This document shows positions 34,831 through 43,754 of a stretch of DNA of 64,000 bases, one piece after another. The notes under the pieces were generated by a model. That model saw only the letters and a list, made by a program, of their open reading frames with translations, ran no database searches and had not been told where the DNA came from. Location: the NCBI GenBank assembly GCA_016716745.1, contig JADJVD010000001.1, positions 1-64,000 on the forward strand. The letters are read 5' to 3'. A program made the position numbers and the translations under genes. How positions within the stretch are numbered: position 1 is the stretch's first letter; each line of letters begins with the position of its first letter. The stretch is from Hyphomicrobiales bacterium (lineage in GTDB: Bacteria > Pseudomonadota > Alphaproteobacteria > Rhizobiales > Beijerinckiaceae).

Positions 34831-36063
34831 ATGGCCGACGCGGCTGAGCTGGCGCGCGGATTGCTGACGGCGCGTGCCGTGCGCCAGCGCGCCGGCATGA
34901 TGCTGGCGCTCGCGCGCGCCGACGGGTTGACGCATTGGCGGCTCGACGAGCGCGCGCTGCCCGCGCTCGCCGAGCGCGTGATCGCGACGACGCGCGCCGC
35001 CTATCCCGATCTCGCGATTCCCTTCCACGCGCGCTGGCGGCACTTCGTCGTCGACGGCGAGGACTGGTGGGACAACGAGGAGCGCGCGCTCGAATTCGAG
35101 GACGCCGCCGACCGCGCGCGCTGCGAGATCGATCTTGCGGTCGTCAGCGTTCTGCTCGACGCTGGCGCGGGGCCGGATTGGCGCTACGAGAGCGAGCACG
35201 GGCCCGTCCTGCGCCGCTCCGAGGGGCTCGCCGTCGCCAGCCTCGACATGTTCGAGAAGGGCTTTTTCTCGGCCGCCGAGATGGACCCCTGGCGCGCCGA
35301 CGCGGAAGGCCTGAAGCGCGTCGACGCCGGCCTGCTCGCCGAAGGCTTCAAGGTGAGCGAGCGAAATCCGCTCGTCGGGCTCGAGGGGCGCGCGGCGCTG
35401 CTCAACGCGCTGGGGCGCGCGGTCGATGCGCGGCCGAGCGTGTTCGGCCGCCGCGGCGCGCCGCGGCCGGGCGGGCTTTACGATCACTTCCGCCGCATCG
35501 CCAGGGGCGGCCCGCTGAAGGCGGCGACGATTCTGGAAACGGTGCTCGAACAGTTCGGGCCGATCTGGCCGTCGCGACTTTCGCTCGGCGGCGTCGCGCT
35601 CGGCGATTGCTGGCGCCATCCCCTGATCGCGACGGGCGATGCGACGAGCGGGCTGGTTCCCTTCCACAAGTTGTCGCAGTGGCTGACCTACTCGCTGATC
35701 GAGCCGCTTCAACGCGCACATATCGAGGTCGTCGACGTCGACGATCTGACCGGCCTGCCGGAGTATCGCAACGGCGGCCTGTTTATCGACGGCGGCGCGC
35801 TCGTGCTGCGCGATCCGGCGCAGGCGCAGATCGCGCACGCGCCGGGCGCCGAGCTGATCGTCGAGTGGCGCGCGCTCACCGTCGCGCTGCTGGACGAGAT
35901 CGCCGCGCTCGTGCGCGCGCGGCTCGGCATGGATCGCGCATCGCTGCCGCTGGCGAAAGTGCTCGAAGGCGGCACATGGGCGACCGGGCGCATCCTCGCC
36001 CGAGAGAAACGCGAGGGCGGCGGCCCGCCGCTCGATATCGCCAGCGACGGAACCGTGTTTTGA
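34831..36063 (+). CDS. DUF1688 / URC4 (urg3) family protein
   Basis: 410 residues starting at the ATG at 34831 (MADAAELARGLLTARAVRQR), preceded by AGGAGA. The conserved core includes IPFHARWRHFVVDG, SVFGRRGAPRPGGLYDHF, LGDCWRHP, LVPFHKLSQWLTYSLIEPLQ and GLPEYRNGGLFIDGG. Fungal URC4 is essential for uracil catabolism by the URC pathway, which passes through a ribosylurea intermediate. The enzyme's reaction is not established. Next to the URC1-like and upp genes the assignment to this pathway is strong. Confidence 0.88.
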   Translation: MADAAELARGLLTARAVRQRAGMMLALARADGLTHWRLDERALPALAERVIATTRAAYPDLAIPFHARWRHFVVDGEDWWDNEERALEFEDAADRARCEIDLAVVSVLLDAGAGPDWRYESEHGPVLRRSEGLAVASLDMFEKGFFSAAEMDPWRADAEGLKRVDAGLLAEGFKVSERNPLVGLEGRAALLNALGRAVDARPSVFGRRGAPRPGGLYDHFRRIARGGPLKAATILETVLEQFGPIWPSRLSLGGVALGDCWRHPLIATGDATSGLVPFHKLSQWLTYSLIEPLQRAHIEVVDVDDLTGLPEYRNGGLFIDGGALVLRDPAQAQIAHAPGAELIVEWRALTVALLDEIAALVRARLGMDRASLPLAKVLEGGTWATGRILAREKREGGGPPLDIASDGTVF

Positions 36064-36074
36064 GGGGGAGTTTC

Positions 36075-36704
36075 ATGGAAGGGGTTCACGTCGTCTCGCA
36101 TCCGCTGGTGCAGCACAAGCTCACGCTGATGCGCGACAAGTCCCGCTCGACGAAGGGCTTCCGGCAATTGCTGCACGAGATCGGCATGCTGCTGTGCTAC
36201 GAGGTGACGCGCGATCTGCCGACCGAGAAGATCGAGGTCGAGACGCCGCTCGGCAAGACGATGCAGCCGATCATCGCCGGCAAGAAGCTCACCTTCGCGC
36301 CGATCCTGCGGGCCGGCATGGGCTTTCTGGACGGCATGCTCGAACTCGTGCCGTCGGCGCGCGTGGCGCATATCGGCCTCTATCGCGACCCGAAGACGCT
36401 CGTCGCCGTCGAGTACTACTTCAAGGCGCCCTCGGACGTGCACGAGCGGCTCGTCATCGTCACCGATCCGATGCTGGCGACCGGCAACTCCGCCTCGGCG
36501 GCGCTCGACCGGCTGAAGGAACGCGGCTGCAAGGACATCCGCTTCGTCTGCCTGCTCGCCGCGCCGGAGGGAGTCGCCAAGCTGCGCGCCGACCACCCGG
36601 ACGTCGAGATCTGGACGGCGGCCATCGACGACCATCTCAACGATCACGGCTACATCGTGCCCGGCCTCGGCGACGCGGGCGACCGCATGTACGGCACGAA
36701 GTGA
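36075..36704 (+). CDS. upp: Uracil phosphoribosyltransferase
   Basis: 209 residues. The PRPP-binding loop VIVTDPMLATGNS lies at about residues 128-139, and the family features FAPILRAGMGFLDGM and the uracil-binding C-terminus (DHGYIVPGLGDAGDRMYGTK) are intact. It converts uracil and PRPP to UMP. Eleven bases after the URC4-like gene, with GGGGGAG before the ATG. In the URC pathway the same activity (Urc6) starts uracil breakdown, so here it likely serves both salvage and catabolism. Confidence 0.96.
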   Translation: MEGVHVVSHPLVQHKLTLMRDKSRSTKGFRQLLHEIGMLLCYEVTRDLPTEKIEVETPLGKTMQPIIAGKKLTFAPILRAGMGFLDGMLELVPSARVAHIGLYRDPKTLVAVEYYFKAPSDVHERLVIVTDPMLATGNSASAALDRLKERGCKDIRFVCLLAAPEGVAKLRADHPDVEIWTAAIDDHLNDHGYIVPGLGDAGDRMYGTK

Positions 36705-36721
36705 GCGCGCGGCGCGCGCTC
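36703..36721. other. Hairpin at the upp stop
   Basis: GAGCGCGC (36703-36710), GGC loop, GCGCGCTC (36714-36721); overlaps the upp stop and ends just before the next GTG. No T-tract. Could damp read-through into the membrane-protein gene. Confidence 0.35.
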
Positions 36722-36723
36722 GC

Positions 36724-37164
36724 GTGACATCGCTCGCGACCTATTCGGGCCTTTTCCTCGCCGCGCTGATCGCGGCGACGATCCTGCCGGCGCAGTCGGA
36801 GGCCGCGCTCGCCGCGCTGATCGTGGCAGGGCGCGAGCCCGTCTGGGCGCTCGTCGCCGTCGCAGGCCTCGGCAACGTGCTCGGCTCGCTGATCAACTAT
36901 GCGCTGGGCTGGTTCGTGACGCGGTTCGAGAACCGGCGCTGGTTTCCGGCCTCGCGCGCGCAGATCGACAAGGCGGAGGGCTGGTATCGGCGCTACGGCA
37001 AGTGGTCGTTGCTGGCGAGCTGGGTTCCGATCATCGGCGACCCCTTGACGCTCGTCGCCGGCGTGCTGCGCGAGAATGTCTGGGTGTTCCTCGCGCTCGT
37101 GACGATCGCCAAGGTCGGCCGCTATCTCGTCATCGCCGCGGCGCTCGCCCTCGCGCCGATCTGA
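36724..37164 (+). CDS. YqaA/DedA-like inner-membrane protein
   Basis: 146 residues beginning with GTG at 36724. GLGNVLGSLINYALGW and the motif EGWYRRYGKWSLLASWVPIIGDPLTLVAGVLR are typical of the YqaA branch of the DedA (SNARE-associated) superfamily, likely involved in lipid scrambling or membrane homeostasis. About four to five helices. It begins 19 bases after upp on the same strand. Confidence 0.82.
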   Translation: MTSLATYSGLFLAALIAATILPAQSEAALAALIVAGREPVWALVAVAGLGNVLGSLINYALGWFVTRFENRRWFPASRAQIDKAEGWYRRYGKWSLLASWVPIIGDPLTLVAGVLRENVWVFLALVTIAKVGRYLVIAAALALAPI

Positions 37165-37234
37165 CCACGCAGGATTTGGCGCCGGCGCGGCTTTGCGCCA
37201 TTCCTTGCGCGAGGCGAGTCGAGGAGGGGCGGGA

Positions 37235-37741
37235 ATGTCGGCGCTGTTGCGGGAGCTCGTGCCGCCGCTGGCGGCGCTGATCGTCGTCTTTGCGGCGAGC
37301 CTTGCTTATGTCGCGGCCGTCTCGGCCCGGCGCGACGCCTTGGCCGTTCTGATCACGCTGTTGTTCCTGCTGTTCGGCTCGATCGTCTACGACGCCTTCG
37401 ACAGCGTCGCGGACGAAACGCACGACGCCCTGGCGCGCGCCACCGCCGTATCGGCGGATCTGCTGATCGTCAGCATGTGCGGCAAGATGCTCGCGGTGCT
37501 GGCCTTTCACCGCGCCGGCGCGGCGACGGCGGCGCTCATCGCGCTCGCGGCCTTTCTGGCCTCGTTCGGCCTGCATTATCTGGACGACATCGAGCCCCAA
37601 CTCTACGTCGGTTTGAGCCCGGCCGCGAAAGCAGCGGCCAGCGGCGTGCTCGCCTATCTGAGCCTCGTCGCGCACGCGCTCGTCGTCACGGGCGTCCTGA
37701 TCTTCGTCGAGCGCAAACGCGGCTTGGCGCCGGCGCACTGA
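37235..37741 (+). CDS. Membrane protein of unknown function (168 residues)
   Basis: Start at the ATG at 37235, preceded by GAGGAGGGG. About five membrane helices: LVPPLAALIVVFAASLAYVAAV, LAVLITLLFLLFGSIVYDAF, LLIVSMCGKMLAVLAF, AALIALAAFLASFGLHYL and a last one near the C-terminus. I do not recognise a family. Its short acidic segment DAFDSVADETHDA lies between helices 2 and 3. Intact frame and strong ribosome binding site support a real gene. Confidence 0.65.
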   Translation: MSALLRELVPPLAALIVVFAASLAYVAAVSARRDALAVLITLLFLLFGSIVYDAFDSVADETHDALARATAVSADLLIVSMCGKMLAVLAFHRAGAATAALIALAAFLASFGLHYLDDIEPQLYVGLSPAAKAAASGVLAYLSLVAHALVVTGVLIFVERKRGLAPAH

Positions 37742-37795
37742 ACATCTCGACGCGTCGCACGTATATACGCCCGAACACCTGATCGAGGAGACCTC

Positions 37796-38356
37796 ATGTC
37801 CCAACCCGTCAACGTCGCCGTGCTCGTCGGCAGCCTTCGCAAGGATTCGCTCAACCGCAAGATGGCGCATGCGCTCGCCGCGCTGGCCCCGGCCGGGATG
37901 ACGCTCTCGATCGTCGAGATCGGCGAGCTGACGCTCTACAATCAGGATCTCGACGGCGCACCGCCGGCGTCGTGGACGGCCTTCCGCGAGCAGGTCGCCA
38001 AAGCCGACGCGCTGCTGTTCGTCACGCCCGAATACAACCGCTCCGTCCCCGGCGTGCTGAAGAACGCGCTCGACGTCGGCTCGCGCCCCTACGGAAAAAG
38101 CGTGTTCAGCGGCAAGCCCGGCGCGGTCGTCAGCGTCTCGCCCGGCGCGATCGGCGGGTTCGGCGCCAACCATCATCTGCGGCAGGTGCTGACTTTCCTG
38201 AACGTGCCGGCGATGGCGCAGCCGGAGGCCTATATCGGCGGCGTGGGCGATCTGTTCGACGACAAGGGCGCCATCGCCAAGGAGGCGACGAAGACCTTCC
38301 TGACGAGCTTCATGACCGCCTTCGGCGCGTGGGTCGCGGCGAACCGGAAGGGCTGA
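37796..38356 (+). CDS. NADPH-dependent FMN reductase / quinone reductase
   Basis: 186 residues of flavodoxin-like fold. The FMN phosphate loop VGSLRKDSLNRKMA is at residues 11-24, and FVTPEYNRSVPGVLKNALD is the family signature. Such enzymes (ChrR, YieF, AzoB relatives) reduce quinones, chromate or azo dyes with NAD(P)H and protect against oxidative stress. Stand-alone, convergent with the PHB depolymerase gene with 4 bases between stops. Substrate not known. Confidence 0.9.
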   Translation: MSQPVNVAVLVGSLRKDSLNRKMAHALAALAPAGMTLSIVEIGELTLYNQDLDGAPPASWTAFREQVAKADALLFVTPEYNRSVPGVLKNALDVGSRPYGKSVFSGKPGAVVSVSPGAIGGFGANHHLRQVLTFLNVPAMAQPEAYIGGVGDLFDDKGAIAKEATKTFLTSFMTAFGAWVAANRKG

Positions 38357-38360
38357 GCCC

Positions 38361-39575
38361 TCAGTCGTTCTGCAGGATGAAGTTGCGCACCAGCGGGTAG
38401 ATCTGCCCGTCCCACTTGCGCCCGCTGAACACGCCATAATGGCCGACGCCCGCCTGCATGTGATGCTTGCGGCGGGCCGGCCGCAACGATCTGCACAGAT
38501 CGTGCGCGGCGACCGTCTGCCCGACCGAGCAGATGTCGTCGCGCTCGCCTTCCACCGTCAGCAGCGCGGTGCGGCGGATCGCCGCCGGATCGACGACGCG
38601 CCCGCGCCAGACGAGTTCGCCCTTGGGCAGCAGATACTCCTGAAACACGCGGCTCACCGTCTCGAGATAGAACTCGGCCGGCAGGTCGAGGACGGCGAAA
38701 TACTCGTCGTAGAAATCCTTGCGCACCTGCGCCTTGTCGTAATCCCCGTTCGCCAGTTCGGAGAACATGTCGGAATGCGCCTTCACATGGCGCTCCATGT
38801 TCATCGACATGAAGGCGGCGAGCTGCACGAAGCCGGGATAGACGCGGCGGCCCGCGCCCTTGAAGCGCGGCGGCACGCGGCTGATGAGATTCTTCTCGAA
38901 CCACTCGATCGGCTTGTCGCTGGCGAGCCTGTTCACCTCGGTCGGCGCGATGCGGCAGTCGATCGGCCCGGCCATCAGCGTCATCGAGGACGGCCGGCAA
39001 GGATGATCGTCCTCGTTCATCAGGGCGGCGGCGGCGAGCGTCTGCACGCAGGGCTGGCAGACGGCGACGACATGCGCTCCCGGCCCCATGCGCTCGAGAA
39101 ACATCATCACATGCTCGACATATTCGTCGAAGCCGAAGCGCCCGGCCTCGAGCGGCGCATCACGCGCGTTCAGCCAGTCCGTGATGTAGACGTCGTGATC
39201 GGCCAGCAACGTGCGCACCGTGTTGCGCAGCAGGGTGGCAAAGTGACCCGACATCGGCGCGACGACGAGCACACGGGGCTGCGGCGTGTCGATGTCCTTG
39301 CGGAAGCGCAACAGCACGCCGAAGGGCGTCGCCATCACCGGCTCCTCGACGACCGACACGTCGCGATTGCCGACCTGAACGCTGTCGACGCCGTAGGGCG
39401 GACGGTCATGCGTGAGGGCGGCGCGCGACATCATCTCGCAGGCGGCGCGCGCGGCGCGCATCGGCGGCATGTCGCCAAAACCGCCCGAGGCGGCGAACAT
39501 ATCCGCCGCCGCCTTCGCGAAGGCGCGCAAGGGCTCGGACATGTCGGATTGCGTTTGATAGGCGAGGTAGAGCAT
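38361..39575 (-). CDS. phaZ: Intracellular polyhydroxyalkanoate (PHB) depolymerase
   Basis: 404 residues, alpha/beta-hydrolase type. VVAVCQPCVQTLAAAAL holds the cysteine nucleophile that replaces serine in these enzymes. PPYGVDSVQVGNRDVSVVEE, VLVVAPMSGHFATLLRNTVRT, YITDWLNARDAPL and the late HHMQAGVGHYGVFSGRKWD (catalytic His) are hallmark segments. It mobilises stored PHB granules, so the organism likely makes PHB; no phaC, phaA or phaB is in the window. A 120-base gap separates it from the divergent GST gene. Confidence 0.93.
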   Translation of the reverse strand: MLYLAYQTQSDMSEPLRAFAKAAADMFAASGGFGDMPPMRAARAACEMMSRAALTHDRPPYGVDSVQVGNRDVSVVEEPVMATPFGVLLRFRKDIDTPQPRVLVVAPMSGHFATLLRNTVRTLLADHDVYITDWLNARDAPLEAGRFGFDEYVEHVMMFLERMGPGAHVVAVCQPCVQTLAAAALMNEDDHPCRPSSMTLMAGPIDCRIAPTEVNRLASDKPIEWFEKNLISRVPPRFKGAGRRVYPGFVQLAAFMSMNMERHVKAHSDMFSELANGDYDKAQVRKDFYDEYFAVLDLPAEFYLETVSRVFQEYLLPKGELVWRGRVVDPAAIRRTALLTVEGERDDICSVGQTVAAHDLCRSLRPARRKHHMQAGVGHYGVFSGRKWDGQIYPLVRNFILQND

Positions 39576-39695
39576 TTCGGCCGAAATGGTAACGGGACGC
39601 GCCGACTTTGCAACGTTCGTGCCGCTGGCACGGCGTTTGAAACGGGACGCCCAACGATGCTAACTACGCTTCGACCGCCCAGCGAGTGAGACAAT

Positions 39696-40553
39696 ATGAT
39701 CAGGAAACCGGCGGCTCCGGCTAGCGGAAAGGCAAAATCCGCCGCGGCCAAGAGCGAGGAAAAACCCCGCAAGGCCCCCGCAAAGGGCGCGATTGCAGGC
39801 AGCGGAAAGGGCTCCGGAGCCAGGGCCGCAGCCGAATCGGCCGCGCCGCCCGCCGCCAAAGCGGCCGGCAAGGGTGCGGCCAAAGCGCGCGCCGGCGCTC
39901 CCGAGGCGCATCTGACCATCACCTCGAAGAACTATTCCTCCTGGTCGCTGCGCGGCTGGCTGATCTGTCGCATGGCGGGACTGCCCTTCGTCGAGGACGT
40001 GCTGCCGGCCGACGACCCGACGACGCGGGCCGAGCTTCTGTTGATGTCCCCCTCCTTCCTCGTGCCGCGGCTGCGCCACGGCAAGGTCGACGTGTGGGAC
40101 ACGATGGCGATCGCCGATTATCTCGGCGAGATCCTGCCCGAATCGGGGCTGCTGCCCGCCGACATCGCGGTGCGCGCGCATTGCCGGGCGATCAGCGGCG
40201 AAATGCATTCGGGCTTCGCCAATCTGCGCGCCGCGCTGCCGATGAACATCAAGGGCCGCTATCCCGGCTTCAAGGTGTGGGCGGGCGCGCAGGCGGACAT
40301 CGACCACATCGTGGCGATCTGGAAGGATTGCCTCAACCGCTACGGCGGGCCCTTCCTGTTCGGCAAGACGAAGACGGTGGCCGACGCCATGTATGCGCCG
40401 GTGTGCGCGCGCTTCGTCACCTACGACGTCGAGCTCGACGACCAGTGCGCCGCCTATCGCGACCACATCATGGCGCTGCCCGCCATGAAGGAGTGGATCG
40501 ACGGCGCGGCGCTTGAGCCGGACGAACTTGAGGAGCTCGACGTCGAGTTCTGA
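39696..40553 (+). CDS. Glutathione S-transferase family protein with a Lys/Ala-rich N-terminal extension
   Basis: 285 residues. Residues 73-270 are a thioredoxin-fold plus helical GST (NYSSWSLRGWLICRMAGLPF; SPSFLVPRLRHGKVDVWDTMAI with the SxAI-type turn). Residues 1-72 are an odd low-complexity stretch of Lys, Ala, Pro, Gly and Ser (PRKAPAKGAIAGSGKGSGAR) resembling histone-H1-like or bacterial nucleic-acid-binding tails. No internal Met allows a shorter start before the GST core, so the extension is part of the gene as read. Convergent with ggt. Confidence 0.8.
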   Translation: MIRKPAAPASGKAKSAAAKSEEKPRKAPAKGAIAGSGKGSGARAAAESAAPPAAKAAGKGAAKARAGAPEAHLTITSKNYSSWSLRGWLICRMAGLPFVEDVLPADDPTTRAELLLMSPSFLVPRLRHGKVDVWDTMAIADYLGEILPESGLLPADIAVRAHCRAISGEMHSGFANLRAALPMNIKGRYPGFKVWAGAQADIDHIVAIWKDCLNRYGGPFLFGKTKTVADAMYAPVCARFVTYDVELDDQCAAYRDHIMALPAMKEWIDGAALEPDELEELDVEF

Positions 40554-40589
40554 CGCCGCCCGGCGCCCGCGGCGCGGGACGGCGCGTTC

Positions 40590-42330
40590 TCAATCCCCGA
40601 TCGCCACGCCCTCGCGCCGCCCGTCCGCGCCGCCGAGATAGCCCTGCGGCGTCGCCACGATCGCCTGCGCGCCCGAGGTCATCTCGATGGCGCGCACCTC
40701 GTGGCCCTTCGCCTCGAGCGCGGCTTTCCACGGCTCGGCCTCCGTGCCCTTCTCGATTTCAGTCGGGCCGTTGCGGCTGCCCATGTTCGGGAAGTCGACC
40801 GCGCGCTGCGGATCGAGCCGCCAGTCGAGCATGGCGACCAGCGTCTTGGCGACATAGTTGATGATCAGGCTGCCGCCGGGGGAGCCCGCCACCGCGGCGA
40901 GCCTGCCGTCCTTGTCGAACACGATGGTCGGCGCCATCGACGAGCGCGGGCGCTTGCCGGGCTCGACGCGGTTGGCGACCGGCTTGCCGTCCTCGCTCGG
41001 GGCGAAGTTGAAGTCGGTCAACTCGTTGTTGAGCAGGAAGCCGAGCGCGTCATCAGCCGGGCGCCGAACCCGTCCTCGATGGTCGTCGTCATCGCCACCG
41101 CGCTTCCGTCGGCGTCGACGATGGAAATATGGCTGGTTCCGTATTCGACGCCCTCGCCCGGGGCGAGGTTCATCGTCTTCTTCATCGGCGGCTCGCCGGC
41201 CTTGGCGCGGCCCATGCTCTTGTCGGCCGAGATGAGCGCGGCGCGGCTTGCGACATAGGCGGGGTCGATCATCCCGGCGACCGGCACGTCGACGAAGGCC
41301 GGGTCGCCGAGATAGAGCGCGCGGTCGGCGAAGGCGAGGCGCCCGGCCTCGGAAAACCAGTGCAGCGCCTCCGGCCCCGGCCCCATCGCCGCCAGATCCC
41401 TGCCCGCGAGGGCGCCGAGAATCTGCAGCACGGCGACGCCGCCCGAGGAGGGCGGGCCCATGCCGCACACCGTCCATGCGCGATAGGGCCCGCACACCGG
41501 CTCGCGCTCGACCACCTTGTAGGCGGCCAGATCGCCAGCGTCATGTCGCCGGGATTGGTCGGATGGCTGCGCACGGTGGCGACGATGTCGTCGGCCACCG
41601 GCCCCTCGTAGAACAGCGGCGAGCCGATCATGGCGAGGCCGCGCAGCGTGGCGGCGAAGGCGGGATTGCGCAGCCGGTAGCCGACCGGGCGCGGCGCGCC
41701 CGCCTCGTCGTAGAAATAGGCGCGCGCCCGCGCGTCGAGCCGCAGCGCCTGCTCCTGCGCCAGCAGGCCGTTGAGGCGCGGCGAGACGGCGAAGCCGCCT
41801 TCCGCGAGGTCGATCGCGGGCTGGAACAGCACCGCCCAGGGCAGCTTGCCCCAGCGCCGATGCGCCTCCTCGAGCAGTTTCAACGTGCCCGGCACGCCGA
41901 CCGAACGGCCGCCGACCACCGCCTCCATGAACTTCATCGGCTTGCCGTCGGCGCCCATGAAGCGATCCGGCTTGGCCAGCGCCGGCGCGGTCTCGCGGCC
42001 GTCGAGCGTCGTCAGGCGGCGGTTGCGCGCGTCCCAAACCACCATGAAGGCGCCGCCGCCGATCCCGGAACTCTGCGGCTCGACGAGGTTGAGCACGAGC
42101 TGCGTGGCGACCGCCGCGTCGACCGCGCTGCCGCCCATGCGCAGCATCGTGCGGCCGGCCTCCGTCGCCAGCGGATTGGCGGCGGCCGCCATGTATTTCG
42201 TCGTCACGCCCATCTGCTTGAGGGCGCGGCCGGTGGCGGCCTCGGGGGCTTGAGTCTGCGCGAAAACAGCGGGGGCTGCGCCGCAGACGGCGGCGGCGAG
42301 AGTCAATGCTGCGAGCGCGGAGCGAATCAT
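40590..42330 (-). CDS. ggt: Gamma-glutamyltransferase, two frameshifts
   Basis: 580 residues once two missing bases are restored: one near 41533 (NPGDMTLA / DLAAYKVVE) and one near 41042 (ARLMTRS / GFLLNNELTDF). Signal peptide at the N-terminus (ALTLAAAVCGAAPAVFA), so periplasmic. Family segments: SSGIGGGAFMVVWD, ETAPA, SGGVAVLQILGAL, then TSHISIVDADGSAVAMTTTIED where the Thr of GTSH is the self-cleavage nucleophile, and PGGSLIINYVAKTL. It cleaves gamma-glutamyl bonds of glutathione. The start overlaps the mgsA stop (ATGA). Confidence 0.85.
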
Positions 42331-42755
42331 TCCGGACCTCCCGGGGATATCGGGCCGGCGATCATGCCGGCGATGACGAATTCGGCCGTGGCGACGGAGA
42401 GCGCCAGCGGCACGTCGTAGACGAGGGCGACGCGCATCAACGCCTTGACGTCGACGTCGTGCGGATGCGGCGACAGGGGATCGACGAAGAAGAACAGCGC
42501 GTCGATGCGCCCTTCCGCGATCATCGCGCCGATCTGCTGGTCGCCGCCGAGCGGGCCGCTCTTCAGGCGCAGCGGCGCGAGTTGCGGGCACCGCTGCGCG
42601 ACGCGCGCGCCCGTCGTGCCGGTCGCCACCAGATCGCAGCGCGAAAGCCGCTCGACATGGCGCGCGACCCATTCGGTCATCTCCGCCTTCTTGTCGTCAT
42701 GCGCGACGAGCGCGAAGCGCAGGCGGCGCGGCGCGTCAGTTGCCCCAGCGGTCAT
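42327..42755 (-). CDS. mgsA: Methylglyoxal synthase
   Basis: 142 residues. LVAHDDKKAEM, ATGTTGARV, KSGPLGGDQQIGAMIAEGRIDALFFFVDPL and HPHDVDVKALMRVALVYDVPLA are the full signature set, including the catalytic Asp of GGDQQIG. It turns dihydroxyacetone phosphate into methylglyoxal when phosphate is short or carbon is in excess. It overlaps the DUF1194 gene by 20 bases upstream and ggt by 4 downstream, so the three are one operon. A gene for glyoxalase I is not obvious; the VOC protein at 46.4 kb is a candidate only. Confidence 0.95.
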   Translation of the reverse strand: MTAGATDAPRRLRFALVAHDDKKAEMTEWVARHVERLSRCDLVATGTTGARVAQRCPQLAPLRLKSGPLGGDQQIGAMIAEGRIDALFFFVDPLSPHPHDVDVKALMRVALVYDVPLALSVATAEFVIAGMIAGPISPGGPE

Positions 42756-43581
42756 TCCACATCCGTTCCCCGATGGCGCAGGAGACGCGCGGGACGCGCG
42801 CCTGCGCGAAGCCGACGGCCGGCGCGGGCGCCGGAACCGGCCCGAGCGCCACCTCCATCACGAGCTTTGTGCGCGTCGCCTCGACGAATTGCGCGCGGTC
42901 GCGGATCGGCAGCACGAACGCGCCCTGCCCGCCGATGACGCAATCCTGATAGTAGACGTCGAGATCCTGGATGTCGCCCCAGCCGTAGTTCGGCCGGTTG
43001 AGCACGAGCGGCAAGCCGTTGATGACGACGCCCTCGGCCAGAACCGCGTCGCGCGCGCTCGTGACGAGCCGCCCCTCGTTGTTCGGGCCGTCGCCCGACA
43101 CGTCGATGACGCGGCGCAGACCGTTGAAGCCGTTCCTCTCGAAGGCGGCGAGCGAGGCCTCGAGCGCGCCGGAGATCGAGGTGCGGCGGGCCCGGCGCGT
43201 CGGCGCCTCGGCGAGCTTGTCGGCGAGCGCGTGGGCGCGCTCCGGCCCGTCGATCAGCGTCCAGTCGACGACGACGCGCTGATCGGACGCGCCCGCCCAT
43301 TCGAGATAGAGGATCGCCACCTTGCCGTGCACGCCGGCGCGCACGGCCTCCTGAAACTCGGCCGAGCGCAGGGCCTCGACATAGCCGCGCCGTTGCAGAC
43401 GCTGCTCCTCCTCGTCCATCGAGTAGGAAATATCGACGGCGATGACGAGTTCGACGTCCACCTCGGTCGCGCCGCCGCGCGCCAGCGCAGCGCCTGGCGC
43501 GCCCGGACCCATGGCGGCCAGGCAGGCGGCGAGACAGGCGGTCAGGAAGGCGGCGCGCAAACGTCCATGCGAAAGGGCCAT
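42736..43581 (-). CDS. DUF1194 protein, secreted von Willebrand A-like
   Basis: 281 residues from the ATG at 43581, preceded by GGAGGG. A signal sequence comes first (AAFLTACLAACLAAMGPGAPGAALA), then VDVELVIAVDISYSMDEEEQRLQRRGYVEAL, where D-x-S-x-S matches a MIDAS metal site of the vWA fold. SISGALEASLAAFE and VIDVSGDGPNNEGR follow. Likely a periplasmic protein of unknown binding partner; DUF1194 is common in alphaproteobacteria. First gene of the mgsA-ggt operon, divergent from bmpA. Confidence 0.88.
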   Translation of the reverse strand: MALSHGRLRAAFLTACLAACLAAMGPGAPGAALARGGATEVDVELVIAVDISYSMDEEEQRLQRRGYVEALRSAEFQEAVRAGVHGKVAILYLEWAGASDQRVVVDWTLIDGPERAHALADKLAEAPTRRARRTSISGALEASLAAFERNGFNGLRRVIDVSGDGPNNEGRLVTSARDAVLAEGVVINGLPLVLNRPNYGWGDIQDLDVYYQDCVIGGQGAFVLPIRDRAQFVEATRTKLVMEVALGPVPAPAPAVGFAQARVPRVSCAIGERMWNDRWGN

Positions 43582-43754
43582 CCCGATCCCTCCGGCGGCG
43601 CCCCCGATAGCCGATCCTGCGAACAATCGGCGGGACTGACAAGGCAAACTTTTCGCGAGGACGAGTGCGCGCGCGCCAGTTGGCGGCGCCCGTCCGCCGT
43701 GGCATCCTGCCCGCAGACGACGGCGCAGGACGCCGCGCACAGGGAGATTTCGTC
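43582..43754. other. Divergent promoter region of DUF1194 and nucleoside uptake operons
   Basis: 173 bases between two divergent starts. It must contain promoters for both operons; I could not identify a clear -35/-10 pair or operator. Confidence 0.4.
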
